Source: Telmatactis stephensoni (Eukaryota; Cnidaria; Anthozoa; Actiniaria; Isophelliidae). Taken from it: a DNA stretch of 64,000 nt. Of this stretch, positions 10,501-22,111 are shown in pieces. The notes beneath the pieces are model-generated. The model ran no database searches and was not told the origin of the DNA. It saw only the letters and a list, made by a program, of their open reading frames with translations. The translations under genes were made by a program, and so were the position numbers. The DNA is taken from NCBI GenBank assembly GCA_029948255.1, contig JALIZF010001487.1, positions 274,501 to 338,500 of the forward strand. Direction: 5' to 3'. The number at the start of each line of letters is the position of its first letter. Within the stretch, counting starts at the first letter, position 1.

Positions 10501-11964
10501 GGTAATTAAGTTATGCCGGCATAAATAAGGAATTGCTGAGTTTCAAACAGGTGATGAATCTCATTATCTGCTTCACTGTACGTGGTCAGTGTTTGACCAA
10601 CACGTGGTCTCAACCAGAGAGTGTTCTATTGAAAACTTGTCTTTCAGCTGATGAAAATTCCAGCGAGATTGAAAATGACGTCATATAAGACCCAGGAATT
10701 CTAGTGAAAAAAATGTTCTCTTAAAAAGTTCGGAAAGGTCCCAAGCTTGACCTTGAGCAACATCTTTATTGGTCTACCTGTGTACTGACTGGCGCTGGCA
10801 TTATTGACACTCCTCCAGTACACAGCTTGATCAATAGAACAAGTAGAACGGTCCGATACATAGCTTATAATATTTGAAGTAGCCCTTTAGAAGTAAAGCT
10901 ATAGTTAAAGCAAGGTAAGTTACGGTCAATTTGTATACAATCGAACCGAACTATTGTCCAAAAGTACTTCTGCACAGTCATAAGTAGGTTGCATGTAGTT
11001 TATAGCGAGTTACGTAAACATTATACTAATACTGAAATAGTTCATGATTACCTATATTTTACAGATTACGAGGTACATTGCGATTATTCATTTTATCGTG
11101 ATTTACAAAAATATGTTTCAAAACAAAACTATATTGTTTGGTAATTGCTAGTCTCATTTAAGTGTTCTATTGATGATTAATCGTGCATATTAACTATATT
11201 AGTTTACATTCGGTCAGTTTCGCTTGGCGTGACGCATAAGTTGTACTCAAGATCACTCAGTTTCTTTAATTAATATAATTGAGGCCTATTATATTGTATC
11301 GTTTTGTTTGCATGGTTTATTTAGTCAGGTTTTACTTCATACTATATTAGCTCAAATTTTTACCTTTCTTACTGCATAAAAATTTACTAGCTCGTGATAG
11401 ACGGAAATCTAGCTCAGACCGGAGGGGAAAAGTCAAAGATACAATTATTTACTTGTTCATCATTACAGAAGTCACTTCTGAGATGCCTATGATGGAAATT
11501 ATACAAAACAAATTTATGATAAAAATTCAGATGCTCCGAGCGTGACTGGAACCCACAACATCCCTATTTCATGACGGTGCTGACGGGTGATCCGGCTACT
11601 ATAACTGAGCTACTGAAGCAACTACAGTGGAAAGGGGTGAGAAGTGTTCTAGGAAACACCGATTTTTTTTGCCATACATTTACTCCCAGCCCTCTCGGAG
11701 CTGGGAATTACTTCTGCTGTTTGTCAGCTTGTAGTTTCCATCATAGTCGTATCAGTGACTTCTCTGATGATGCACGATATGGCTCGAAATATGCCCTGAT
11801 TATATATGGTACAATTATTTACTTATAGGGGAGTAGTTTGTGTAAATGGTTCTTTGAAATACGACTTTGAAATCATTCAACCGTCGAATATTGATTAATG
11901 ACGTGTCAAATTATAATCCTAGTCATTTGTGTGGTGTCACGCTCTATCAGTCTGCGTGACTAAT

Positions 11965-13168
11965 CACGGCGGGCGCATAAGACCTCAAAAACGGAACGGT
12001 TAGCTTCCGAATTATACTCTTATCTTCGTATCTTCAACAGCATCCAGTCATTTGCAATGAAACTTTCAGTGATGGCTTACTATAAGTGGCGATTTAGTTT
12101 GCCATGTTTGAAAGTTACCATTGACGTGATTTTGACGTCATTGCGAATTGTTACATTTTGCTAAAAAACTCAGATCACTTGTAGAGATTTTGAAAACTAC
12201 ATAGTTTGAAAGAGATTGTCATTCTCTAAAATTTGGTGCAATTTTTATCTCGATGCGATGTTTGGTTGTCGAGTTATAAGGGATTTTGGTTTTACCATGA
12301 CGTCATAAAAATGACGTCACAAGTAACCATTAAGAGCCATTAGAAGCCATTGGAAACAGCCAGTGACGATGCAACGAACATGTATGGCTAATGTGACATG
12401 TTTCTACATAACTAAGTCAAAAGTTTTGGTCACCGAGCTATATTAGGGATATTTCAAATAATTGGTGACGTCATTATGACGTTTTGGGACTTAACTCCTT
12501 GGGATAACTTTTTTGTTTGAAGTTTGATTGTTCTTGTACTTTGCATAGTTAAAGAACTTTGATTTCCCCCAAATTTGTTGGTTTTAGATTTTTGAATTTT
12601 TGAAGATAAGTATTAGAAAAATTAATAAGAAAAAATAGCAAAATCATCAAACGTCATAATGACGTCAACGATCATTTGAAATATCGCTAATATAGCTTGG
12701 TGACCAAAACTTTTGCCTTAGTTATGTAGAAACATGTCACATTAGCCATACATGTTCGTTGCATCGTCACTGGCTGTTTCCAATGGCTTCTAATGGCTCT
12801 TAATGGTTACTTGTGACGTCATTTTTATGACGTCATGGTAAAACCAAAATCCCTTATAACTCGACAACCAAACATCGCATCGAGATAAAAATTGCACCAA
12901 ATTTTAGAGAATGACAATCTCTTTCAAACTATGTAGTTTTCAAAATCTCTTCAAGTGATCTGAGTTTTTTAGCAAAATGTAACAATTCGCAATGACGTCA
13001 AAATCACGTCAATGGTAACTTTCAAACATGGCAAACTAAATCGCCACTTATAGTAAGCCATCACTGAAAGTTTCATTGCAAATGACTGAATGCTGTTGAA
13101 GATACGAGGATTAGAGTATAACTCGGAAGCTAACCGTTCCGTTTTTGAGGTCTTATGCGCCCGCCGTG
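11965..13168. mobile_element. 1.2-kb long-inverted-repeat transposon with 3-bp TSD, unit 1 only
   Basis: Ends are CACGGCGGGCGCATAAGACC and its reverse complement. The arms are about 530 bp each with a loop of roughly 150 bp. AAT flanks both ends (11962-11964, 13169-13171), and the paralogous site in unit 2 reads GACTAATGGCAAC at about 24631, that is one AAT and no element. CAC...GTG ends with a 3-bp TSD are compatible with CACTA (EnSpm) elements; this is inference. The arms carry six TGACGTCA palindromes. Confidence 0.92.
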
Positions 13169-13218
13169 AATGGCAACTCGTGGATACGGAGACACGATGA
13201 ATGTACGCTAAGCGCACA

Positions 13219-13310
13219 AACCCGAGAAGCCGTCTCTTCCCTCACTCCCCTCAGTTCTGTCGCGGGGCCAAGTGAGCGAAAAGACGTTGATTTCTTTTCT
13301 CGGACTACCT
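13219..13310. repeat. Short repeat upstream of RMDN1-like exon 1, unit 1
   Basis: CCCGAGAAGCCGTCTCTTCC to GAAAAGACGTTGATTTCTTTTCTCGG has inverted ends (CCGAGAA / TTCTCGG) and a conserved core with CTCACTCCCCTC and GTCGCGGGG. The counterpart in unit 2 is 24853-24949. It could be a small MITE or part of the duplicated promoter region. Confidence 0.4.
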
Positions 13311-13569
13311 TTGATTGGATGATTCTTTTTTTCTTTCCTTTTCTTTTTTCTCTTTTTTTTTTTTATCCGTCCGGTCATCTGTACCTGCACCCGTTCCACA
13401 AAGCATGCGTATTTGTTAATCCAAAATAGTTTTTTTTTCTGGGGATCGGTGTAAGACGATGCATTTAGTCAGTGCCTTTTACCAGATTCTTTTCTTTTAG
13501 GTAAAGCGTATGTCACGTTAACAATTAAAGTTAGCTAATGAATTGCATTCGCAGATCACTCGAATCATT

Positions 13570-16500
13570 ATGGGGTCAATAACCGAGGAGGCTGACGCTC
13601 TGTATGACAAGATACCAACAAGCGAGGAAATGGAGAATTTTATTGACAAACATCAAGAAACCAATGATGCCGAGTTGCTGTGGAGACTGGCACGATTTGC
13701 TTTCATTCTAAGTAAAACTCAGCAGGATTCTTCCAAAAAGAAAAGTTATGCAATTAAAATTAAAGAACTTGCTACCAGAGGTTACGATCTTAATCCAGAG
13801 AGCGCTGGATGTAACAAGGTAGAGTGATTGCAATCAGTTATGTATATAGCTATATACCTATTTCAAAAATAGTTGTCCGTTGTTTGTTGCATACTGATAT
13901 GTTGCACACTGAATTCCAAGACCGAAATGCCTTGTGGATATGAAATTTTCGATATTTTTCACACCACATTTTCTCACACCGAGTCAATCGCAATAATACA
14001 TTGATCGTAAATATGCATTTGAGTCTTTGAGTGCGATAGCCTATCCAACAAAATCAAGAGCAACCTTTTTGAAATTAGCCTGCGTAACTGGATCGAGGGG
14101 AGGGGAGGGGATTGGAGGGGAGTGGGGATTGGAAAAGAGCTAGGGATCGGAATGAAAAGAAAAGCCCCATCTTCGGAAACCCAGGAAAATATCTTTCGAG
14201 TCACTCGCTCGGAAACGCATTTTACTGAAACAACGCCAACTTTGACATCTGTGCGCACTCAACTCGATGACGAGCTTCAATGATTAACGATGGCGTGCAT
14301 GCTACGTTAAATATCGAGCATAACAGTAGTATCTTGTTATCCACAGTTTTACAGTATTGGACTTATGGAAAGTTCTTTTAGTCAGTCTGAAAAAGCTAAA
14401 CAGGTCCACATAGTGAAGGAGCATTTCAAGGTTTGTCAAATGGGTTAGAATGTATGATGACGAATATTGACTTTTTCATTAAACAAATGTGAAAATTATT
14501 GCAAAAGATACCAAATGCATCCTCGGGGAGGGGGGGGGGGCAGGGTGTCTTGGACATTTATAAACCAGAAAATTAGAAAAGTTCGTAACATCGCTTCTTC
14601 CCTTTTTCCGTTCCCTTCCCTTCCCATGTACAGAACGTGCAATGTTTTGTTAAGTGCCACTTAACTGATGCCCGCTAGAGTAGATTTCGCATGACTTTGA
14701 AAACGGCACTGCACTGTCACGGCAAGGTTACCGCAGCTGAATGTTTTTATAGACATCACGGCCCTGACACGTTGACTGCACGGTCCGTTACACACACTCA
14801 TACCAAATCTGCTCTAATAACTAGGGCATGGTCTGTACACTGAAGTTAACTCAATCATACAAATCAAAACTTTTTGATTAAGGTATATAAAACGGCCGCG
14901 CGTATCTGTACTGTGATATAATGCGTCAGTCAATTGAAACCGCGGCGTCCCGACCCCCGAGGAAGGCCGGGAAGGTAACGTGGCATAGTCGGGGAGTTAA
15001 CGTTCATTTAACAGCACCAATCTACGGGGACTGGAGGCGGGAGAAGTAACAGGTTTGTAAATGAGCGGGGACTTTAACACCAGCCATGAACTGGGCCATA
15101 TTTGCTTTTGTTTGATTTGCTGTTTGAAGTGAGTATTGCACGATATTTTTAAAACAGTGCAATTTCTGAACCTCAGTTGTCCTTTAAAAGTTTCATTGTG
15201 AAATGAAGTGAGGTCTTCATTCAGAGTATGCCTAAAGCCGCGGCTACACGAGCGATTTTTTGCTTGCACAGGCGACGCGATTTTCTGAAATGATCGGCGA
15301 AAGGTGAAAATCGCGCGTGTACGGATAAACACAAGCTTATAAAAAACGGATGTGGTTCGACCAAGAAACCATAATACGAAACTCAGTATTGATGTCTGTG
15401 CGATGTTAGTGGCGACTAAGGTTATTTTTAGTAATTTCGCCATCGTGCGTGCAAGTAGAATTCAAATGCCGAAAACAAATGGTCCTGTCCGCGCAATTTT
15501 AGAGCCTTGCGCGCGCGATGTTTATATAACAGTACCCAGATACAAGCACGGCCGTTTTATATTGCTTTTATAAAACGTTTTCGACGTTTTTGTGCGAGCC
15601 ATGTCTCTGTCCTCTGATATATAAAACATGGTAGCCAGCCAATCAGCGCGCGCGTACTGTCAAATATTTTATAAAACAAAATAAAGCCTGTCTTATGAAT
15701 TGAGAGTTCACGATGACCGTACGTTGCTCAAAACTCACTTTATTTAGTTGATAACTAAATTATGATATAATTAACGTGACCTATGTACACAGAAAGCTAC
15801 CGAGATTGATCCACAAGATGCATTTGCTCACTACCTTCTTGGAGTCTGGTAAGAATAGCCATCAGTATACAGCCAGTTCAGAGTTTAAGAATCGTTTCTA
15901 ATGCGCATGCGATTTTATTCCGAATGTCTCACCTTCTTTTGTTTGATTAAAAACAAAAGGTTTAAACAAAAGAAGGTGAGAAGTTTGGGATAAAATCGCG
16001 TGCGCACTATAAACAATTCCTAAACTCTGAAATGGCTTATACTAAAATGTATGTATAGGTTCTTTCAGTGAAATTCAAGAACAGAAAACTTAACTTTATA
16101 ATAATCAGGGACGGTTTAGGGGAGAAGTGCAGGGGATGCACACCCCCCTCCTGAAATGACTTTGAGTGATTTTTTCTCAATATTTTTCTAAAATATATTC
16201 TTGGCAATTTCCAAGTTATATGATGTTGCACCCTTCCTGAAGATGATCCTGGATCCACCCCTGATAATACCCCAAAACTCACTTTTAGGGACTTACTTCT
16301 TACAGCACAGCTCTAACCATTTGTTGGAATAAGTTAAAGTAAAGTGCACAAATTATTCCTTGCAGGCACTTCAGAGTTGCTGATATGCCATGGTTGATCA
16401 AGAAAATTGTCAATGCTGTACATTCTAACCCTCCCACTGCTACCTATGATCAGGTAAATGTGAACCATTTACACTATTGTTGTGTTCCTCATGCACTCTT

Positions 16501-19500
16501 AGATGACCTTTCCTACATTCAGCACATATATATTCGTTTTAGAGTTGAGATTCAAATAGGCAAATGCAAAGAACACATGACTGAAAGTCTTACGTCATCT
16601 AATAATTGAAGGGTTCAATGCGAAAATGGCCTAAGTGACTTTTTGATGATATTTTTTTCAATGGCATAAAATGGTATATTGACTTTTCTATGCTGGAAAA
16701 AATTATCTCGGGATCGATATCCATCAAAAAGTCACTTAGGTCATTTTCACAGGGAACCCTTCAATTTGGAGGTGCAATTCATGGACACCAAAGCATGAAT
16801 GGGTCTATCACAATTGAAGTCACAAGTTCTCCCCTAATGGACTTTCAATATTTGGTAGGCTCCAGTCTAACAATGGAAGCATTTTATTTCCCCTCAGCGT
16901 TGACTTGATCCCATAATTTGTTATCACTCATCCAATATATTTAAAGTGGGCTATTAGACCCAATATATTGGTTGTAATCTCATTTACCACTATTTGCAAG
17001 AGTCTTAACTGGGTACTGGTCAATAGGCTACCAAAAAATCAACCCAATTTTCAGATAGAGATAGGCCACAGCGTCATCATTGTTTGTTAACTACTGTCAT
17101 GTGTTAACCCTCTGGAAATAAAGCCTATAGATGAAGTTTTCACTTCACCATTCATGTGTCAGGGGAATTAGTAAGGGGAAGTTCCAGCTAGTTCCATTCC
17201 TAGGCCCAATCCCCAGTCAAGAGTTTGGTTTGATGAAATGTACAAGAGCAGCCATTGTGTCATTTCTCACGTCCCTTCTAAATCCACCACCCTGCTAGAA
17301 AATCTCATTCTCAGCCTTTTTCCTATTTTAAAACTTCCCCACGCTCCAACACTCTTTCTCATAAATCTTTGTAGACGTCAGTACCCTAATGTATCTATTA
17401 CTTTATAGGCTTTGGAGCTTTTCCAAAAAGCAGACAAAAGTATGTAACATCCTTTAATCATAAGCCTAATAAGATGGTGCTGAGGAGGAGGCTTGAAGGG
17501 AAGAAGGAAAAGTAGCCCCTCCTCTAGTAGTGCCAGCTACTAAGGCAAGGAAAGCAGTAAATCTGCAGCAACTCAAAAGATCTGTTGCGACTGGATAAGC
17601 AAAACATTTCATTGTCTACTTGTTTTATTTTCTATTGATATACAGTCAGGGTGTCAATCCAATAGGCTTAGATCTTACGAGAATTGTGACCTGTTCCAAG
17701 GAAGGTAGTCCCTCTCTTAGTATTGCTCTGTCCAGCTATGCAGTCTATGCTAATATAATACCTAATTAATAATTATTGCTAACTGAAGCAAGAAGTCAAA
17801 ATATTTTTTAATCTAATCACATCTTCATTTCAGTTAAGCCTTTGCTTAGAAACTGCATGATGATGGGAAAAACATACTATCGCCTAAAAAACTACGAAAA
17901 AGCCAAGGAACAGCTTCAGAGAGCAGTAGATTTTAACCCCAAAAGACCTGAAGATGAGGAAGTATGTCATTGTCCTGAAGAGTTATTTTGTATCTTACTA
18001 ATTAATTAATTAATTTAAATCAACATCTTTATAATAATAACTTCATAGTTTCACTTTCAAAGTTGTTTCTTCCACGTAAATGGATTTTTATTATCCAAGC
18101 TTGTGGCCCCAAAAGCTTTGATAATAGAAATCAAGAGAGCATAAATAAGAGAGGGAAACTTCTTAATACCGTGCGCACCATGAAAATTCCCGGTTGGGCT
18201 ATTTTTAGTAACTGGATGCAGTTTAATTTTCGTCTTACCCTACTCTCGTGCGTCATAAATTTGAATGAGTGGGATTTCCGAAGATTTGGGCTTTTCAAAA
18301 TCCCATTATCATATTCATATTTATTCCAAAATTCCACGAGAAAGCCATATGATTTCCTATTATCATATGATTTCCTATTTATTAATAAGCATGAAAAGAT
18401 TATAGAAAGAAACAAGTTTTTCTCATCTAAACGAGCAAACATTTTTGAATAAAACCCAAGTGTGCGCTCGATGACGTGATGCGTCAGTAGCAAGCGCATT
18501 TCCGCTAAAATTTTATTCAAAAACACAACAAAATCCTCAATGTTTTTGCCTTTTTTCCATCAAAATCATTCTTTTGTGATCAAAATATACATAGTTTTGA
18601 TGCTAGATAATATCAACAACAGCAGAATTAAGAAAACCTTGATTTTAACACTGTTTTTGAAAACTCAAATCTACACTAAACAGTTCTCTGGATCAGAAGT
18701 GTCAAATAATGACGCACTGGAGTAGGGTAAGACGAAAATTAAACTGCATCTGGTTTCTAAAAATAGCCCAAACGGGAATTATCATGGCGTGCGCGCTATT
18801 AAGAAGTTTCACTCTCTTATTTACGCTCTCTTGTAAAAATCCATTTACATGGAAGAAATGACTATGAAGGTGATATAATGATACCCATGTACAACGCTCT
18901 TAATTTAACTTCATAGTTATACTGTTGTATATACAATCAACTCTTGTTATAGCAGACAACCTGTAATAGCAAGAGTCTACAATAGCAAGGAAGCCGTCAC
19001 ATATAATGTGTGCTACTACACTCTCATGGGCGGATCCAGGATTTTGCAAAGGGGATGTCCCAAAGGCCTTTTGAGAGATGAAGTCACATCCACGATGGCG
19101 ATGGAACCTGGTGATGTCATCTCGCAAGAAGCCTATAGAAAAAAATATGTATAAGTACAGCGCTAGGGGGGTGTCCGGCGCACCTATGGACACCCCCTGG
19201 ATCCGCCCCTGACTCTTATATTTATATTTCTGGTTTCTTGTCAGTTGTAGTACAAATTTTAATACTTTGAAATCAAACAATACAGGTCAAAAGATTCAAC
19301 ATGCTAGTGAACATTCTAAGACTCCACACCGTGTAACAGGAGTAAAAACAAGCAAAATATAAGGGACCACATGAAGTGTCTGCAATTCCATAATATTAGG
19401 AGCCCATAATAGTTGGAATTGTTTCCATACATTTCTTTGTAGTTAGCTTCAGTCTGTAATACCATGGAGACATATATGGTGGGTTGTCTGCACGGCAAGA

Positions 19501-19583
19501 GTTGGCTGGAGTTTTCATCTTTAACACTTTTTATTCCCTTGCAGTACCTTAAAGAAGCAAAAGATCTCCAGAAAGGTCTCTAA
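13570..19583 (+). CDS. RMDN1: RMDN1-like regulator of microtubule dynamics protein, intact copy
   Basis: Seven coding exons: 13570-13818, 14347-14430, 15793-15848, 16366-16453, 17409-17439, 17834-17961 and 19545-19583, all GT-AG and in frame; 224 residues. Seen: near the N-terminus EEADALYDKIP and NDAELLWRLARFAF, then VHIVKEHFK, KATEIDPQDAFAHYLLGVW, ADMPWLIKKIVNAV with NPPTATYDQALELFQKADK, and MMMGKTYYRLKNYEKAKEQL. These follow human RMDN1 block by block (DAELLWRLARA, KEHFEKAIELNP, AEMPWYQRRIA, PPSSTYEKAL, LLLGKTYLKL). The family has a TPR-like helical fold and associates with microtubules. The chosen start is the ATG at 13570, which follows an acceptor-like ATTCGCAG; an additional upstream exon cannot be excluded, because vertebrate RMDN1 has a longer N-terminus. 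A polyadenylation signal lies 220 bp downstream. A damaged paralogue is at 25241-31269. Confidence 0.92.
14520..14542 (+). repeat. G-run, unit 1 (potential G-quadruplex)
   Basis: CTCGGGGAGG is followed by an unbroken run of G and then CAGGG in the intron after exon 2. The same site in unit 2 (27369-27400) is longer. Runs of this type are unstable and can form G4 structures. Confidence 0.55.
14684..14825. mobile_element. MITE-A copy, unit 1 RMDN1 intron
   Basis: Begins TAGAGTAGATTTCGCATGAC and ends CTCATACCAAATCTGCTCTA, which are inverted ends, with ACGGCACTGCAC, GTCACGGCAAGG and CACGGTCCGTTACAC inside. Its paralogue is 27531-27662. Confidence 0.75.
15351..15520. mobile_element. MITE-B fragment, unit 1 RMDN1 intron
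   Basis: Contains ACCATAATACGAAACTCAGT, TTGATGTCTGTGCGATGTT and TTAGTAATTTCGCCATCG, the arm of the hairpin seen complete at 53887-54172. Only one arm is well kept. The counterpart in unit 2 is 28109-28250. Confidence 0.6.
15864..16043. mobile_element. MITE-C copy, 15 bp after RMDN1 exon 3
   Basis: Arms AGTATACAGCCAGTTCAGAG and CTCTGAAATGGCTTATACT are inverted, and the centre is CACCTTCTTTTG...CAAAAGAAGGTG. A second copy at 56531-56711 has the same arms and centre. The locus is deleted from unit 2. Confidence 0.8.
16106..16263. mobile_element. CAGGGGCGGATCC-family element D, TSD ATAAT
   Basis: Starts CAGGGACGG, ends CCTGGATCCACCCCTG, and is flanked by ATAAT at 16101-16105 and 16264-16268. 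This is the same end type and 5-bp duplication as the elements at 19025, 39658, 48521 and 48717. It lies in the intron between RMDN1 exons 3 and 4. Confidence 0.8.
16608..16762. mobile_element. MITE with GAAGGGTTC ends, unit 1 only
   Basis: Ends GAAGGGTTC and GAACCCTTC with inner arms CCTAAGTGACTTTTTGATG / CATCAAAAAGTCACTTAGG. AATT flanks both sides. The unit 2 site reads CTAATAATTTGGAGG (about 28745) with no element, so insertion (or clean excision from unit 2) followed the duplication. A diverged copy is at 39470-39625. Confidence 0.85.
18066..18860. mobile_element. 0.8-kb inverted-repeat element, unit 1
   Basis: Left arm from TTCTTCCACGTAAATGGATT and right arm ending CCATTTACATGGAAGAA are inverted over about 190 bp (shared inner words include AACTGGATGCAGTTTAATTTTCG and its complement). 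It lies in the RMDN1 intron before exon 7 and is also in unit 2 at 29926-30724, so it predates the duplication. Open frames inside are mirror images of each other and not genes. Confidence 0.85.
19025..19211. mobile_element. CAGGGGCGGATCC-family element A, TSD ACTCT, unit 1 only
   Basis: Ends CATGGGCGGATCCAGG and CCTGGATCCGCCCCTG, flanked by ACTCT at 19020-19024 and 19212-19216. Unit 2 has an empty site, TACTATACTCTTATAATTC, near 30890. Confidence 0.92.
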
Positions 19584-19803
19584 ACTTCAGTTCATTATAA
19601 TTGACTGGCACCTGTCCCGATACACTGGAGATTTCAGGACTTTTTGATTACAGAACAAATATACACCTATATTCACTAATAATTGCAAGCTGTCTGTGAA
19701 TGTTGGGAAAGATTCTGCAGATAATGGGTCTCAAGATTTTCTAGGTTCCCATTAGGGAAGAAGGGGTACCATATATCCTAGAGTGCATGCCATATATCCG
19801 TGA

Positions 19804-19809
19804 AATAAA
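19804..19809 (+). promoter_or_regulatory. Polyadenylation signal of intact RMDN1-like gene
   Basis: AATAAA in GTGAAATAAAACTT, 220 bp after the stop codon. In unit 2 the corresponding stretch is AAAAAAGTAAAACTT, so the hexamer is lost. Confidence 0.6.
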
Positions 19810-19975
19810 ACTTAACATGTATTGTCTTGTTGTACTATTTTGTACAAACTAGTGGTAGCAGTGAAGCAGAACAGTGCAAACAACAATAACAACATATCTA
19901 GCCGTCTTTTTTTCTTTGTGTAGTTCATACAATGGACTCCTGTGATAACTAAATACTATCATGCACTGAACAGTT

Positions 19976-20110
19976 AGAGCAGTTTTCACATGAGTGGGAA
20001 ACTGACTGTACCAGTTATGGTTGATGCACAGTATGGTTACATCAGGAATTTAGAATTTTTTATAGACATTACGCTAATGACAAGATGACGGTATGGTACA
20101 GTCATACAAA
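19976..20110. mobile_element. Diverged MITE-A copy, unit 1
   Basis: Carries GAGCAGTTTTCACATGAGTG, GGAAACTGACTGTACC, GGTATGGTACAGTCATAC. The paralogue is 31689-31860. Confidence 0.5.
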
Positions 20111-20299
20111 AAACTATTCTAGTAGTTGTTTCACGGATAAATAGCGTGCACTCTAGTATCCAGCAATAAATTAAAACGTCAACCTTTTCCGTAATGTTCC
20201 AGTTTGCATTGATTATGACACAATGTTTAGAATCTTATTGTATGTGGGAATAGTCATGATTAAAACACAATATTGGATGGTCGTATTTATAGCCAATAG

Positions 20300-20335
20300 T
20301 TTGCTCGAACAACCGAAGAGTTTTTTCAGGGTTGA
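20300..20335 (+). pseudogene. FBXO31: Duplicated fragment of FBXO31-like last exon
   Basis: The last 11 codons and stop of the FBXO31-like gene are repeated: FARTTEEFFQG then TGA, against FARTTEEFLQG in the parent. There is no upstream exon, so it cannot code. It marks the left breakpoint of the duplicated unit. Confidence 0.92.
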
Positions 20336-20564
20336 CCATACAACCTCCCACTAAACAGTTCTTGGTGTACACTGGTTAATGTTCTATAAATGGATTTTAC
20401 GACATCTGGAATTCTTTCAGTACTTAAAATCATGCAACATTTCGCGCAACATTGTCGCGTTGCAAGTTTCAGAGCAAATGTTGCTTGTATTACACCTCGT
20501 GTGCAACAAAGTTTCCTTGTTGCACAAAGTAGTAGTATCTCGGAAGTCGGCTATTACAGAGCAG

Positions 20565-20740
20565 TCTTCGTACGATCGTGCAAACGACACGGTCGTGGCA
20601 GGAATTTCGAATACGTTCCATAGAACAGATTTCTCATAAGTGTGAAAAAGATCGCACCGTTGGGTGATCGACCGAGTCAGTGCCGACATTTGACATTCCT
20701 GCCGTACCGTGACCATACCGTTTTCACAGTCCTATCAAAT
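20565..20740. mobile_element. MITE-A copy, unit 2
   Basis: Colinear with 9905-10095, with the words GGCAGGAATTTCGAATACG, GTGAAAAAGATCGCACCG and CCGTTTTCACAGTC. A hairpin matching 10120-10195 follows at 20770-20825. Confidence 0.65.
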
Positions 20741-21014
20741 CTACTCTAAGGGACATAATTATATGAACCGGGCTGACTTCTTTTGTTTTATGGTCCCAAG
20801 GGAAAAGAAAACAAAAGAAGTCACCCCGCTTAACCGGGCCAGCCCAGCTCACATAATCAGGCCCAAAAGAACAGTTTGGACACAGGTACAATGCAGCTTT
20901 TCTTATGCACAACAGAATAACTGCACCGCGTGTCCACCCCTGCAACGGATGCGTGTGTTACGAAACAATAAATCGATAATCAGTCGATATTTCAAAAAAA
21001 TGAGTTATGTCCAA

Positions 21015-21060
21015 AGACATATATATATATATCAAAGATATATATATCATTTTTAATTAA
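21015..21060. repeat. TA-rich simple repeat
   Basis: Runs of alternating ATAT and TATATATC within unit-2-only sequence. No gene signal is seen in 20830-21420. Confidence 0.6.
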
Positions 21061-21419
21061 TTTGTAAGATGAAAAATCTTACTGGTACCTACAAATAATT
21101 ATAACTAATCTTTGGCATTTTACTGACATAAATAGAACTCCAAATTCGTTGGGTTACACAATAATTAAGCAGGAAACTTTGGTTAGACTTTTCGTCTACT
21201 GTTTGACATTAGATTGTTCTGATTCACACAATTATTATTCGCTAAGTTTTAAGGGATAGTACATCCCACTTTTGCATTTACACCTGTCTACGCCCAAATC
21301 AAGTATTAACCTAGAATTCTTTCTTCTTTTGATCTTTTTCTGAACAAAAAAATTGAATGAAGAAGTAATTTTCATTTATTTCCTTTACCATTTCCCATAT
21401 GATTATTAGATTATTAGAC

Positions 21420-22085
21420 AATTACTTCTTCTTCATTCAACTTTTTTGTTTGAAGTTCGGTTGTTCTTATACTTTACATAGTGAAAGAGCTTCGTAGTCC
21501 CCCAAATTGTATGTTTTTAGAGTTTTGATTTTTTCTATATATATTTTTTCTATTTTTTTCTATATTCATTAATAAGAATATATAGCAAAATCCTCTAACG
21601 TCATAATGACGTCACCGATTATTTGAAATATCCCTAATAAAGCTCGATGACCAAAAGTTTTAACTTAGTTATGCAGAAAAATTCGTAATAGTAATACATG
21701 TTCGTTGCATCATCACTTGCCGTTTCCAATGGCTTCTAATGGCTTTTAATGGCTATTAGTGACGTCACTTTAATGACGTCATCGTGAAACAAAAATCCCT
21801 TATAACTCAACAACGAAATGTCGGATCGAGATAAAAATTGCACCAAATTTTAGGGAATAGCATTCTCTTTCAAACTATATAGTTTTGAGAATCTCTTGAA
21901 GTAATCTGGATGTTCTCGAAAAATGTAACAATTCGCTATGACGTCAAAATCACGTCAATGGTAACTTTTAAACATGGCAAAATATACCACTTATAGTTAG
22001 GCATTACTGAAAATTTCATTGCAAATGATCAAATATTGTTGAAGATACAAAGGTTAGAGCAAAAATGGGACGTTTTTAAAACATT
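21420..22085. mobile_element. Diverged single-arm relative of the 11965-13168 element, unit 2 only
   Basis: From TTTTTTGTTTGAAGTTCGG to GGTTAGAGCAAAAATGGGAC the sequence follows the loop and right arm of the 1.2-kb element: AATGGCTTCTAATGGCTTTTAATGG, AACTC.ACAACGAAATGTCGG, CACTTATAGTTAGGCATTACTG. Three TGACGTCA sites remain. It is clearly older and more diverged than the unit 1 copy. Confidence 0.8.
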
Positions 22086-22111
22086 GCCGATTTTGGGGTC
22101 CTTTGTGCCAC

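Larger units (their letters stand above)
9625..20297 (+). repeat. Segmental tandem duplication, unit 1 (contains intact RMDN1-like gene)
   Basis: From GTTTGCTCGAACAACCGAAG at 9625 onward the sequence is colinear with 20299 onward, through the RMDN1-like gene to ATAGCCAAT at 20297. In unit 2 the same right end is at 32021. The copies are very similar in shared segments but differ by insertions and deletions: unit 1 only has 11965-13168, 16608-16762 and 19025-19211. The 5' boundary lies inside the last FBXO31-like coding exon. Confidence 0.93.

Noticed and set aside
14997..15573. 148-codon - strand frame with a partial + strand mirror
   Set aside because: It overlaps a MITE-B fragment and unit-specific DNA and is interrupted in unit 2; no domain is recognised.
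18063..18526. Two opposing frames of about 130 codons in the RMDN1 intron
   Set aside because: They lie in the arm and loop of the inverted-repeat element 18066-18860; the unit 2 copy breaks the frames, so there is no constraint.
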